Origin: Platynereis dumerilii
Lineage: Eukaryota > Annelida > Polychaeta > Phyllodocida > Nereididae
Assembly: GCA_026936325.1 (NCBI GenBank)
Contig: JAPTHN010000001.1
Span: 129,805,138 to 129,869,137 of the forward strand
Direction: 5' to 3'
Length of the DNA: 64,000 nucleotides
Numbering within the stretch: position 1 is the first letter of the stretch; each line of letters begins with the position of its first letter. The position numbers and the translations under genes were made by a program. Under the pieces are notes generated by a model. It saw only the letters and a list, made by a program, of their open reading frames with translations, was not told where the DNA came from and did not search any database. This document shows, piece after piece, positions 52,400 to 64,000 of this stretch.

Positions 52400-53682
52400 T
52401 TGCTGAAATCTTTAAAAAAAAAAGAAAGAAGCTATTTTATGCAGATTTTTTAGAGAGTAGTGATAGGAATGATTGTTTTTGTTTATATCCCGGGCATGCA
52501 TAAATACTCCATTTTTCAGCACTTGGTTCACATGCTTGATTTCCAGTTAGTAATTCCTAAATTTTGATTTTCCATTCAAAAACAGATTTTTCCCTTAATG
52601 TTTTCAAAAATGTTCGTGGGAAAGCTGTTAGAAGTTCTGTTCTTGTTATGTGAACATTCCATAATGTTAATTCCATCCAATATGCCACAAAACCATTATT
52701 TCCATTGGTGCATTTTCCATTGAAGTTCAGTCTGTGAACTGAAGTTTCAAATATGCAGAAATCACGAAAATGTTTGCTGTGTAGCCAAAAGTGAATCCTT
52801 TTCATGGAAGTTACCAGTATGCCTTTTAAGACCATATACGTAATTATGTGAGGTCTGTGCCAGATTTGACAATTAATGGACAATTGGAAAGTTGTGTTGT
52901 TTAATGGTATTGTGTTTTTAATGATGGTCAGCTTGTTCTACAGTGTTGATCCCACAAAAGAGTCCGGTTGTATGAGTTGACTACATGTAATTTTAAAACT
53001 TTGTGTATGAGCACCTCCTTTTGCAACATTGTATCCATTTACATCAGGATCTGTTGAACTATCCAATTCATCCACATTAGTATAAATGTATTCTGTATGT
53101 TCCAAATATTAACCAGATGATAATAGTAAATTTATGGCTTATTGTGATATATTTGGCTTAATTTGAATGTGGTATGAATACAATGTACACAAACACGCCA
53201 CTGGGATGTCTTTCTTTATGTATCCATATTGGTTCAATGCACAATTTGCTAGCAGTTACCCTCGTCACCAATCACAGTTACCTTAGTCATTCGATTTTGA
53301 GAAAAGCAGTTACCCTCGTCCTTCTTTAACATGGGATCCAATGGGATGACCTAGTTTTTTCAATTAATTTTGAGAAATTGAGACGAGGGTAACTCAGTTA
53401 CCCTCGTCCAGTTTTGCCACAGTGATCTTGGATGACTTCAAAAATAGCTGTAGTGTCCATTGTTACATCTTTTCATGATTTGTTATAAATCATTGATTTT
53501 CATCACATACTTTGATAATGCTATCATGAAAAAGCCGAATATACTGTTTATAATTAAGTAGGCCTACTCGTAGTAATGGTTTCATAGACAATATAATAGT
53601 TTTTTTCAGAATTGTGTAAAAGTACTTGATTGTCTAAGACGTAACCTGGACACCATCAAGAACATTTTTGTGCTAAGACGTA

Positions 53683-55789
53683 GGGGAAGCTTGGGAGAGT
53701 TGGGCCGCAGGGAGGGTTGGGCCACCCTGATTTTTGAGGAAACTAAAAATTTTTTGAGAAAGCTGCAGCCACCAAAATTTTATAAAAATAAAAATCTTTC
53801 AATGGATGTAACATTTCTGGCTAATTTGCTTGTCACGATTTTTAGAGAGAAGAAAATTCAAATTTGGGTGAAAAAAGGAAAAACTGAGCCATGTTACGAG
53901 TTTTTAATTGTCTGTCAGACAACAAGGACTGAGAAAATTTTCTATGGCATGCTTGGTAGGCTTGATTATTCAGTAGTTATTAACATATTTTGGAAAATTA
54001 TCAGACAACCGGTTTTGTCATAATTGGGATTTAGAGAAAAATGGTGGAATGGGGGAGAGTTGGGACAGTGCTAATACTCTCCCCACATGTGTTGCATTTA
54101 CCCAGATTTATTTTTAATATGATGATGCCAAAGCATTGAGAGACCGCAGGGTGAAGATCCATATTTTTTTAGCATATAGTGAATTGTTTGTTTTTAACAT
54201 AAAAATATGACAATATTATCTTTTTTACAAATCACGTCCAATGTCGTCCATTAGGCCTACTACATTTAATGACCCAACTTGTCCAGAGGCGTTGGCTGAG
54301 TGGAATCCTAGAGGGGCGAAGACCAATCCCGAAGCAAATGTGCCGCGGAAAAACCCAGAAAATTAAAAAGTTTTAGATGTTATAAATTATTTTTCTTAAT
54401 TCTAGGGGGGGGGGGTAGCTCAGTGATGGACAAGTTAACAAAAAATGTTAACTTAGTTAACAGTTAATAAGTTAGTGAGATTATTAGCAAAGTTATAGTT
54501 AATAAGTTAAAATGGTGGCCAAGATAACTGAAGTTAAAGTTAAAAAGTTAAGTTAATTTAAGCTGACAATATCTGTGAAAATATTTATTGCAAGTACCAG
54601 AATGAGGCTCATCTGTCTCAAAAAGAGGCACGGGTTGAATTTTCAGACAGAGGCACTCAGACAATGGCTGTCTGAGTTTCACTACTTACATGTAGCTATC
54701 TTTTATCAACTCCAGTCTTTTTCACGCAAAAATTTGCAACTTTTTTTAACTAAAATTAGCGGAATCTATTAACTTAACTGACTTGTAAATAAGTAACAGA
54801 ATGACTAGTTATTCAATTTGTTAACTTCGTTATTAACGGATTAACGAGTTAATGCCCCCCAGTGTGTAGCTGCCCCCTGCCCCCTGCAGGCTACGACCCT
54901 GTTGTCTGTTGTCTATGACATAACAAGCAGCTCAGCTGAATCATCATTTATGATATGAAAGCCTGATGAAATAACTGTTGGAAATCCTGCTCTTCTGTCA
55001 TTACATTCAATGTTTTCACGGGTGATCTAGGTGACGTAATGAATTGAGTGCTTGTGGTTTATTTATAGCTTGCCATAGTGACGTCATCTATCAAGCCTGC
55101 TGTATTGTGACGTCATGACTATCATGCTCATTATGAATGACGTCACATAAACGCCCACACTTTTTTTTGTTTGGCGCATGCAAAATATTTGCCTAGTATA
55201 TCCCTGTGTGAGTAGCTCTGTCTTCTACCATTTGAAGACCTCTGGTCTCTGCGCTTCGCGCAGAGACCTGACGGTCTCCATTAAGACAGAAGAACTTGTC
55301 TAGAGCAATTTTCAACAGAGATTGAATATTTTTAGGCCTTAATAATTATTCATAATCTAATGAAATTAGATATCAGGAAATCTAGATGGGGAGAGTTGGG
55401 CCATTCGGCCGAGGCTTAAGTCTGACAGCAAACTAGAGTTGCAAGCGGCCTCAATTCAGGATTAGCGACTTCTGTGACCATCACACTTCAGGTTAAAAAT
55501 ATTATGGCCTCAAGTGCAGCTTAATCGAATCTGATATATTGCAATGTCCCAAGTCTCCCTCCTGAATGGCCCAAGTCTCCCACTTGATGGGGAGAGTTGG
55601 GCCAATTTTTTTCCAATTTTCACCGGGCTGTAGCTCATATGTTCTTGGGCAAATATCAATGCAAACCTAAATATATTTTTCTGAAATATTTCAAGATACA
55701 ATACATGCATTAAGCATGTTTATATAATCAATATTGTTAGCAGGAGGTGCAAGAATGTAAAAAGTGGCCCAACTCTCCCAAGCTTCCCC
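53683..55789. mobile_element. TA-duplicating element C
   Basis: 2,107 bp between TA dinucleotides (53681-53682, 55790-55791). Inverted ends begin GGGGAAGCTTGGGAGAGTTG and run 24 bp. The word GGGAGAGTTGGGCC recurs inside (54050, 55390, 55591) and CCCAACTCTCC near the right end. Three TGACGTCA sites lie at 55080-55145 and a GACCTCTGG/CAGAGACC hairpin at 55240-55280. No coding region was found. It splits the right end of A. MITE F is inside. Confidence 0.8.
54421..54864. mobile_element. hAT-like MITE F with iterated GTTAA words
   Basis: Starts CAGTGATGGACAAGTTAAC and ends in the imperfect inverse CACTGGGGGGCATTAACTCG. The flanks GGGTAGCT and GTGTAGCT match at seven of eight positions. AGTTAAC/GTTAATAAGTTA words fill the first 150 and last 100 bases. 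Inserted in C. Confidence 0.55.
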
Positions 55790-56297
55790 TAACTGAAAAG
55801 TCATGACAGTAAATTCTGGCTCGTAAACAGTACTAAACACACACAAAAGAAAACACCAAACAAAAAAGTGATCAAAGGGGTATTTTGAATTTTTTCAGAT
55901 CAATACAAGTAAGCTGCAATAACGAAATAACAGCAATGCACCTCTAGTTTTGGTGAATTTTTAACAATTGGAGATCTATAATTCTAAACTTGCAAAGTAT
56001 AATTTTAGCGCCAAAACTCTCAGCCATTCTCTCATTCACTCTCTCACTGAATACTTCATAAACATGGCACCTGGAAGTTATGGGGAGCTTCATGCCCCAC
56101 AATACTCTATCACAGTTGTCTTCGACTTTGAAAGTTTCACATTTCTCTTTGGCTGATATGCTTAAAAAATGATAGATTATTTTAAAATTGCCTATAAGTA
56201 GCCTTAAATGAGAAAGAATTAGTTATTTTAAAAAATTGCCCATATGTAGTCCTAAATGGAAAAGGGCTTATTATTGATTATCACAGCCATTGATCTC

Positions 56298-56526
56298 TCA
56301 GCAGGAGTCATCAGGGCGCAATTGATCCTCTTCAAAAAGGAAGTCACACATGGGATCCAAACAGGCAACTGAGTCATCTGGGGATATTGAGTCAGGCGTA
56401 CGGCAATTACGGTTGTCGTTGTCCGCTTGGGTGGGGCTTTTGGAAGGGGGCGTTGGCATCCTCACTTCTTCACCCTCCTCTGCCTCTCCTTCATCCTGCT
56501 CCTCGATCTGGCAATTTTCTAGTCTG
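56298..56526 (-). CDS. Terminal exon of an unrecognised acidic protein
   Basis: A minus-strand 3'-terminal coding exon. The acceptor is TTTCCTGATTTATTTTCAG, followed by 76 in-frame codons to a TGA at 56300-56298. It encodes ENCQIEEQDEGEAEEGEEVR, then MPTPPSKSPTQADNDN, CRTPDSISPDDSVACLD and a closing CDFLFEEDQLRPDDSC. The glutamate-rich patch and TPP/SP sites suggest a disordered, phosphorylatable C-terminal tail. I do not recognise the family. Upstream exons, at higher coordinates, were not identified. The plus-strand frame over the same bases is a shadow. No strong AATAAA follows within 300 bp; AATAAT is present near 56270. Confidence 0.55.
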
Positions 56527-56635
56527 CTGAAAATAAATCAGGAAAGAAAAGCATTTGCTTTGTGAACCTGGCAAGCTGATAAGTATTCATCAGACATAAA
56601 CCGCAGGGCCTAGTACCCCTTTCACACTACCACAG

Positions 56636-58066
56636 TAGGGTAGGTTGATTTTGCAAAAATCGTGGAATTTCAATCTTGGACAAATTGGGATAGTGACATT
56701 TTCATGTCAAAAGGCCATATCCAAAATTTCAGGTCTCTAACTCCAAGACTTTTTTTGAGGAAATCCATTTGAAGTTTTGAGTTTTTAGAAAATTTTTGCG
56801 AGGTTTGCCAATTCGCGGTATTGAATAACTTAGTCAATTTAAGAGATCAGACAGTGAAACTGGTATGGTTGGACAGGGCTCAATTAGACCTTCATTTTGA
56901 ATACCAACATCAATGGTCTAGGCCAAATTTGAAGGCGCAAGTAACTTCACAATCTGATAAATTTTCATTTTTTTGTTTGACTTGCCAATCAAAGTATCAC
57001 TATAGGTGTCAATGTAATTCAATTGGCTGTTGAGATATCTGGCAATATTAGTGATCTTAGGTAAAGCACCCAGACCTATAATAAAGTTACCTTTGTCAAT
57101 TCAATGATTGTCACAGGTATCCCATATAGAATCACAGAAATTAAGAACTTGTAAAAGATTAGGGGGGGACTGGAATCAGAATCAGGTTCAGGATTATAAT
57201 GTCCTAAAAAAAGAGAAAGAACTGGAGTTCATGGTATCATTCTAACCAAGAAAGAAGTTCAAAAAGAACAACCACCTGATTGGAAATTGTATATTTCTGT
57301 ACTGGTGTGCGGAGGTTGTTACATGAAGCTTCCCTGCTTTGACGATTAAGGTACTATTCGAATTATTAAAGCACTTCTTTACAGTTTTTAACAGTTTCAT
57401 AATGGAACTAAGGTGTTAAAAGGAGGTCTTGATAAATATAAGACAGCTCTTTATGTCATCACTGGAGCCTTACGGAACACATCATGTCTTTTGGATTGGG
57501 AATATAACATTTCCAAAATAATATCAATGCTCAGAAAGAGAGAGAAAAAATACAATTTGCTTTTTGTGTGTGCAGTGTCATACAAAGGTCTACATCTCAA
57601 ATTATAACCTACCTTTATGCTTAATGTTGGCTGAGAACTTGTTTGCATCAATACCACATTGAAATTTTACTTCTGACATTCGATTCATTAAAAATTAAGT
57701 TGTCCAGCTGTTTATTACTGCTTTGAATCATCAGATCTGACTTTCTTTCTCAAAATTGTGCATTTTATAAGAAGTGCAGATCAAAAGTTATCGGAAACCC
57801 TTCATGTTTGTATTCAAATTGTAGGTCTTTTTGAGATCTTTTCAAATATGTAGGTTGTATTGCTGTTTGATGAGAAATGACAAAGTTATACGAAACCGCG
57901 ACTTTGCGAAACAACCGAAAAATGTTCAAAATGTCAAAAATTCAATGTCATATCCTCAAAAAAGTTTTCAAGTTAGAGACCTCAAATTTTGGATATAGCC
58001 TTTTGATATGAAAATCTCACTATCCCAATTTGTCCAATGGTGAAGTTCTGAGGACAACCTACCCTA
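56636..58066. mobile_element. Mutator-like non-autonomous element
   Basis: 1,431 bp with ends TAGGGTAGGTTG and long imperfect inverted arms of about 140 bp (for example CTATCCCAATTTGTCCAA near 58019 and its inverse near 56683). The 9-bp duplication CTACCACAG is exact (56627-56635, 58067-58075). A 9-bp duplication with long inverted ends is the Mutator/MULE signature. No transposase frame was found. It lies just upstream of the minus-strand terminal exon, in a presumptive intron. Confidence 0.8.
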
Positions 58067-58291
58067 CTACCACAGTAGCGACGAGCTATAGGGTAAGATT
58101 CCTTATGCTGCATCACTTCTGATGTTTGGAGCTGGGTGTCTTCTTGAGTAGGACATGATATACCACTAAATTACGCGACTAGAATGAGCTCTCGGCAATT
58201 GCATACCTCCGCCTGCCTTTTAATTAAGACTCAGACTGAACACAACTTTTTTATTAATGATATCCGTTATCGATAATTAAATTATACAAAT

Positions 58292-58377
58292 TTATATTGG
58301 CTGGTGATGAGGGCAACAGTTCAATCTGTTTGACCCGAGGGAGTGATAGTCACCTACTGTTGCCCGAGGCAATATAT
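58292..58377. mobile_element. Stem-loop element
   Basis: Arms TATATTGGCTGGTGATGAGG...CAACAGT and inverse CTGTTGCCCGAGGCAATATA around GACCCGAGGGAGTGATAGTC. Same design class as 26167, 46644 and 59953. Confidence 0.6.
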
Positions 58378-59952
58378 GACTTATCATATGGTTTGGAACT
58401 TCCCAAATATATTATTAGCTGCAAAACACAGGGGTGCATCCTTAGGAAGCGGTGCATTTTAGGGCACTCTCCCCATACTATGTATTACAATGCATGCAAC
58501 GCAGTAGAGGCCTAATTTCGAATTTCTTTAACAAAAATTCTCCTATTTTCACCAAAATTTAATCAGGTAGGCCTATTGTGTAGTACAAATGAACACATCG
58601 TGCCAAAGGAAATCTAGATCCATAGAGAATTGTTGGCAGGAGTCGATTAACAAACACACAAACCCACAAGCATGCAGAGAGCCCAGAAAATGCCCATCCC
58701 TACAATACTAATTAATTCCTCTCCTAGTAGGCTAGTGTATTTAGTGTCCATATTTTGCCTATCAAAACTCATTAGGAAATAAACCAAGCATAGTGTATTT
58801 TGAATTGCCTTAAAGATGAGGCAAAATTATCATGTTTCTCTTTATCTGATTTCAGGAAAAAATTCGCATTTTTAGTCAAATTAAAGTCACTTTGGATCTT
58901 TCACAGATCTGCGACATTTATTTGTCTTCAGTTTTTATAATTTTTTTAGGATATTATAGGCCTATACCTAGAGCTCAGTCTATTTTGTGATGTAGGCCTC
59001 GTTTGAAAGTGATGTTGCCCCTTTTTTTCTTCTTCTTCAATTCCCACCGGTACAGAAGCACACCGCAAATGTTATGGGTAAAGAAGCCAAATGATGTGTA
59101 AGAAGGTGGTAGGCCTATAGATACCATTGGTCGCCCCCCCCCCCCCCAAAATTTTGGGAAACTGTAAGATTCGGGCAAAAAGGCTAAAAAATTTGGGCAG
59201 CAGATTAAATGAAATATTTAAAATTAATGATTTCCAGGCAATTTCATTTGAAATGATGTTAAATCAAGATCTTGAAATTTTGGCAAATTTCGCTCGCGCG
59301 CCCAAAAATCGTGCGCGCCGTACAACCTATGACCTGCAGTATAGGCCTAAGTCGTTGTGGTGTCTGCCAAAATGTCAACAACATGTTGGACTGATTGAAG
59401 CACGTGCCTGGCAGGTTGATGAGTGTCGAATTCAACTGTCGCGTTAAAATCAGATGTCTTTGATGGCAACATAAATTAATAGGCCTATAGCTTGTCTCAT
59501 TTATATTTGCGCAGCGAAAGGCAGCAGGCCGTTTCGCGAAGCGAATTGAACACAAGAGAGGAATCAAAATTCTGTGCAGTGATGGTCTGAACATCAACAG
59601 TCCACAGTTGAGAACTAGGTCGAGTAGGTCCAGCTTCTTATCAATGAATTAGTTTCGTATTTAACAGAAAATAACATATGCACCTTCAAAAGTGTCTTAA
59701 AAATTCAATTTTCTCCAGTAATATATCCTGTACCAATTTTTTTATGGAATAGTAAATTATGAACCTTGGCAAGCTAAATCAAATTGTTAACACATGATTA
59801 ATTTCATTTCAAAACAGACAACAAGAAAACATAACAAAATTAAAGTAACATTTATAAACTTATGAATATGCAACAGTGAGCAATTAATCAACAAGCAGAT
59901 CATGTTAATTATTGTTTTTGTATTACTATATAGTATATATATAGTAGCCTAG
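58378..59952. other. No supported gene
   Basis: Contains a 14-base C-run at 59134 and GC-rich GCTCGCGCGCCC/TTTCGCGAAGCGAA words at 59290-59320 and 59530-59550, which look repeat-derived. Short frames show no family resemblance. Confidence 0.35.
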
Positions 59953-60092
59953 TTATACCATGGGCATATGTGGTATACGGGGAGATATATACCGCCGAGG
60001 TGGTAAATATAACCCGAGGGCGTAGCCCGAGGGTTATATTTACCACTGAGGCTGTATATATCCCGTATACCACAAATATGCCTTTGGTATAA
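59953..60092. mobile_element. Stem-loop element
   Basis: An almost continuous 140-bp palindrome: TTATACCATGGGCATATGTG..., centre AACCCGAGGGCGTAGCCCGA, and an inverse ending GGTATAA. No coding capacity. Confidence 0.8.
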
Positions 60093-61567
60093 CTGATTTA
60101 TACCATTATTCGCTGTTTCAGAAGATTGTTTTGTTATCATGTGTTTGGAGATGAAGACCGATTTACTAAAAATGTCTCTATTTTATTACCAGAGATACCA
60201 AAATGGTCATGAAATTTATCTTTATTTAACAAAATTAAAAATACCATGCAAAGCATGTAAAGCATCAGCTGTAGAAATAAACATTGCTTAAAATGTAAAT
60301 GATGATCTGATATGTTGAATAAAATGATAGGAGTATCACTATCCATTGTGGCAGGATACTCAGGAATTTCAATTTTATTCAGTGTCACCAAATCTGCTAA
60401 GTATATTGACATAGGCTTGAGAAGTGAAAGACCTCAAAATGATGAGTAGAGTGACTTTTACAGGAGATATAGAATACTGGTAATTTCTGGTTTATCACAA
60501 GGAGGGGGACAACAACAACTAAATGGTCATCAGAAAACAGATATTAATCTGAGCTTTCAAAAATGGGGTCTGCCATTTATACACACCTGGTAGCTGTATA
60601 ACTGTGGTCATTCAACTGCATTGATTGAGTTTTGAGAGAATTTCTGCAGTTTTTACCGCGACCGCTATCTTTTGCTTGAGCGATAATACAGAACAAGGAC
60701 AAATCAAGGCAGAGAACACCCAAAGTTGCTTTGACAAAAGTAGGTATAGTGACAATAACGTCTAACTTGATCAGTTTAAATACCTGACAGTCATGTGTAA
60801 CACCATATATGATCAGTGCAGCTGAAATTAGTCAGTAGACATAAATTGTTGTTCCTCTCGTCCTCCATATTGGAATTCCAAAGAAATGCCGTGACCTGAT
60901 TGGCTGATCAATTTTTTAATTTTTTTGTTGATAAATGATTGCAAAATATTAAAACAGGAGCGTAAATGTCTTTTAGTAGTGTATAAAGTTACTCTTTCAA
61001 TGAAGAAATATTTAAAATTGGCAAATGAGAACCGCATTTGATACTTCGGGTGTTTTCGTCAGATGCCGAAGTTTGCCGACATCGCCAGTCAAGAAAAAAT
61101 GGTGGACGGAGAAGGTTGTGTGGGATGGGGAGAGCAATAAAATGGCTTGAATTGGAAGAAATAGGCACTCGCAAGTCCGGAATATAACACTGTCTCGTGG
61201 TTACACCTGTGCTAATAAAGGTACAGGAGGAATTTGGTTGGTTAACCCATAAGATTAATAGAGTAATCATGGACGTTGTGTGGTAACAGCCTGCCTGCTA
61301 CCAAAACGACAATTGCAAGAAGCGATCAGCTACTGTTGTAGCTGATGCTTAAAAACTTATTTTTTAAATCAATATTCTAGTGTCAGCAACTTCAAATGCT
61401 GGCTTCTGACGGCTGATTCAGTGTATTGTGACATCACCACTTGTCATGTGACCACTAAATATTTGTGATATATGGCGATACATATCATGGTAATTATTGA
61501 AAGATTTATCAGCGATCATGGTATAAATATATTTGTACCACTCAACAGTGAAAATTAGCATTATTTA
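60093..61567. other. Spacer before the tandem array
   Basis: No supported exon. CTGATTGGCTGATCA at 60896 resembles the CTGATTGGCTGAGAGCC word of the downstream array, so part of this stretch may belong to the same family. Confidence 0.35.
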
Positions 61568-63933
61568 TCCTCAGTCCAGAGTGAATCCTTGATTCTGATT
61601 GGCTGAGAGCCGCGGTGTATGACACCGTACAACCTGTCTGTCATCACCAGACAGGGTGTATGAGATAAACAATGATGTCACAATTGCAACCATAGGATTG
61701 TTATGACGTCATCCTTGTAGCAACAATAGTCATGACGTCATAATGCCATTGTTTGAGCCACTGTGACATCATCAAGGTGACAGCTCTGGTGATGACGTCA
61801 CAATGCTGTTGCTTTGTTACTGAAAGACATTTCAGGCTCAGTTTGCAAGATAATCTATGGGCATCAATAAAACAAGAAGTCTGAGGATAAAACCGTTACA
61901 CCCAGCTCGTTTTTCGAGGGTACGGGAATATACACCACTCAGGCCTCCATACACCACTCAGCCTTCGGCTTCGTGGAGTATGGAGTCCTTCGTGGTGTAT
62001 ATTCCCGTACCCTCGAAACGAGCAGGGTGTAACTGATATTATCCTCAGTCCAGTGTGAATCCTCGATTCTGATTGGCTGAGAGCCACGGTGTATGACACC
62101 GTACACCCTGTCTGTCGCCACCAGACAGGGTGTATGAGATAAACAATGATGTCACAATTACAACCATTGGATTGCTATGACGTCATCCTTGTAGCAACAA
62201 TAGTCATGACGTCACAATGCCATTGTTTTAGCCATTGTGACATCATCAAGGTGACAGTCTGGTGATGACGTCACAATGCTGTTGCTTTGTTACTGAAAGA
62301 CATTTCAGACTCAGTTTGCAAGATAATCTATGGGCATCAATAAAACAAGAAGTCTGAGGATAAAACCGTTACACCCTGTTCGTTTTTCGAGGGTACGGGA
62401 ATATACACCACTCAGGCCTCCATACACCACTCAGCCTTCGGCTTCGTGGTGTATGGAGTCCTTCGTGGTGTATATTCCCGTACCCTCGAAACGAGCAGGG
62501 TGTAACTGATATTATCCTCAGTCCAGTGTGAATCCTTGATTCTGATTGGCTGAGAGCCGCGGTGTATGACACCGTACAACCTGTCTGTCATCACCAGACA
62601 GGGTGTATGAGATAAACAATGATGTCACAATTGCAACCATAGGATTGTTATGACGTCATCCTTGTAGCAACAATAGTCATGACGTCACAATGCCATTGTT
62701 TGAGCCACTGTGACATCATCAAGGTGACAGCTCTGGTGATGACGTCACAATGCTGTTGCTTTGTTACTGAAAGACATTTCAGGCTCAGTTTGCAAGATAA
62801 TCTATGGGCATCAATAAAACAAGAAGTCTGAGGATAAAACCGTTACACCCAGCTCGTTTTTCGAGGGTACGGGAATATACACCACTCAGGCCTCCATACA
62901 CCACTCAGCCTTCGGCTTCGTGGAGTATGGAGTCCTTCGTGGTGTATATTCCCGTACCCTCGAAACGAGCAGGGTGTAACTGATATTATCCTCAGTCCAG
63001 TGTGAATCCTCGATTCTGATTGGCTGAGAGCCGCGGTGTATGACACCGTACACCCTGTCTGTCGCCACCAGACAGGGTGTATGAGATAAACAATGATGTC
63101 ACAATTACAACCATTGGATTGCTATGACGTCATCCTTGTAGCAACAATAGTCATGACGTCACAATGCCATTGTTTTAGCCATTGTGACATCATCAAGGTG
63201 ACAGTCTGGTGATGACGTCACAATGCTGTTGCTTTGTTACTGAAAGACATTTCAGACTCAGTTTGCAAGATAATCTATGGGCATCAATAAAACAAGAAGT
63301 CTGAGGATAAAACCGTTACACCCTGTTCGTTTTTCGAGGGTACGGGAATATACACCACTCAGGCCTCCATACACCACTCAGCCTTCGGCTTCGTGGTGTA
63401 TGGAGTCCTTCGTGGTGTATATTCCCGTACCCTCGAAACGAGCAGGGTGTAACTGATATTATCCTCAGTCCAGTGTGAATCCTTGATTCTGATTGGCTGA
63501 GAGCCGCGGTGTATGACACCGTACACCCTGTCTGTCGTCACCAGACAGGGTGTATGAGATAAACAATGATGTCACAATTGCAACCATAGGATTGTTATGA
63601 CGTCATCCTTGTAGCAACAATAGTCATGATGTCACAATGCCATTGTTTGAGCCATTGTGACATCATCCTGGTGACAGCACTGGTGATGACGTCACAATGC
63701 CTTCGCTTTGTTACTGAAAGACATTTCAGACTCAGTTTGCAAGAAAATCTATGGGCATAAAAAAAACAAGAAGTCTGAGGATAAAACCGCTACACCCTTC
63801 TCGTTTTTCGAGGGTACGGGAATATACACCACTCAGGCCTCCATACACCACTCAGCCTTCGGCTTCGTGGTGTATGGAGTCCTTCGTGGTGTATATTCCC
63901 GTACCCTCGAAACGAGCAGGGTGTAACTGATAG
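61568..63933 (+). repeat. Five-copy 473-bp tandem array of hairpin units
   Basis: Units begin at about 61568, 62041, 62514, 62988 and 63461 (ATCCTCAGTCCAG landmark; period 473-474). Each has CTGATTGGCTGAGAGCC, a small inverted repeat (CACCCTGTCTG...CAGACAGGGTG), a cluster of TGACGTCA sites and a ~140-bp hairpin from GTTACACC through CGAGGGTACGGGAATATACA to its inverse. Units 1 and 3 share variants (CAGCTCG, GTGGAGTATGG), units 2 and 4 share others (CTGTTCG, GTGGTGTATGG, CGCCACCAG), and unit 5 is distinct. The minus-strand frames that recur in each unit are by-products of the repeat. The right edge is followed by a TTGGACAT...ATGTCCAA inverted pair. Confidence 0.9.
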
Positions 63934-64000
63934 TACACCGTTGGACATAAAGTCATGTCCAATGGTTTGGTGCTTCATTCATGACACTGGAGCGCTGCAG

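Larger units (their letters stand above)
50182..53424. mobile_element. Transib/RAG-type element B (non-autonomous)
   Basis: 3,243 bp with perfect 45-bp inverted ends starting CACTGTGGCAAAACTGGACG and containing the palindrome GACGAGGGTAACTGAGTTAC(CCTCGTC). An exact 5-bp duplication, ATCTT, flanks it (50177-50181, 53425-53429). Without B, the A word TGTTACATCTTGG is restored. CACWRTGG-like ends plus a 5-bp duplication are features of Transib and RAG-like elements. GACGAGGGTAACTG words recur at 50398, 50423 and 50452, and inverted at 53253, 53290 and 53311. No transposase/RAG1-like core is visible. MITE J, hairpin S copy 2 and a GATA repeat lie inside. Confidence 0.8.
47674..55828. mobile_element. 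Element A, host of the nested insertions
   Basis: Inverted ends share GAGCCAGAATTTACTGTCAT, then GACTTTT and TTACGTCTTAG. The right end is split by element C, and only when C and one TA are ignored does the match run on through ACGTCTTAG, which confirms nesting. Remaining A sequence is about 1.6-1.9 kb and carries repeated GTGTCCANTGTTACATCTT words (49246, 49797, 49966, 49982, 50162, 53454, and inverted at 53640). It contains E, X, B and C. A second left end is at 38325. Target duplication and superfamily are unresolved. Confidence 0.75.

Overview
This window looks like nuclear DNA of a marine invertebrate. It is AT-rich, intron-rich and loaded with transposons. A deuterostome such as an echinoderm or hemichordate is my best guess, from the tRNA-derived SINEs, many GATA/CTAT microsatellites, frequent TAGGCCTA words and the intron-split LRRC74-like gene. 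The species cannot be fixed. There is no operon logic, rRNA or convincing tRNA gene.

Host genes occupy very little of it. Four plus-strand exons (16947-17121, 25738-25916, 33103-33210, 33354-33447) have matching splice phases. They encode the start of an LRRC74-like leucine-rich-repeat protein whose first and last exons lie outside or were not found. A minus-strand terminal exon at 56298-56526 ends an unrecognised acidic, proline/serine-rich protein.

The rest is mobile and repeated DNA. 1-16 kb: old dispersed repeats, microsatellites, a CR1/L2-group LINE 3' end, a SINE and two related GC-rich elements with TTA target duplications. 17-25 kb (LRRC74 intron 1): hairpins and a 5.3 kb element (18663-24008) with long inverted arms built of ~560-bp tandem units, then an element rich in GTCACA words. 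26-33 kb (intron 2): a stem-loop element, a TTAA-duplicating element, two mariner-type non-autonomous elements and a SINE. 33.6-38 kb: a LINE with a GAA tail, an inverted-repeat element and a fossil reverse-transcriptase element. 39.1-45.6 kb: a giant near-perfect palindrome with 3,008-bp collinear arms. 47.7-55.8 kb: a nested set in which an old element (A) carries a CACTA-like element (E), a hairpin MITE (X), a Transib/RAG-type element (B) and a TA-duplicating element (C). 56.6-58.1 kb: a Mutator-like element with a 9-bp duplication. 61.6-63.9 kb: a five-copy, 473-bp tandem array of hairpin units rich in TGACGTCA sites, arranged as alternating dimers.

The recurring theme is that at least six unrelated-looking elements each carry their own 10-16 bp word repeated in both orientations near their ends. 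Nearly all elements lack a visible transposase, so they are probably moved by enzymes encoded elsewhere.
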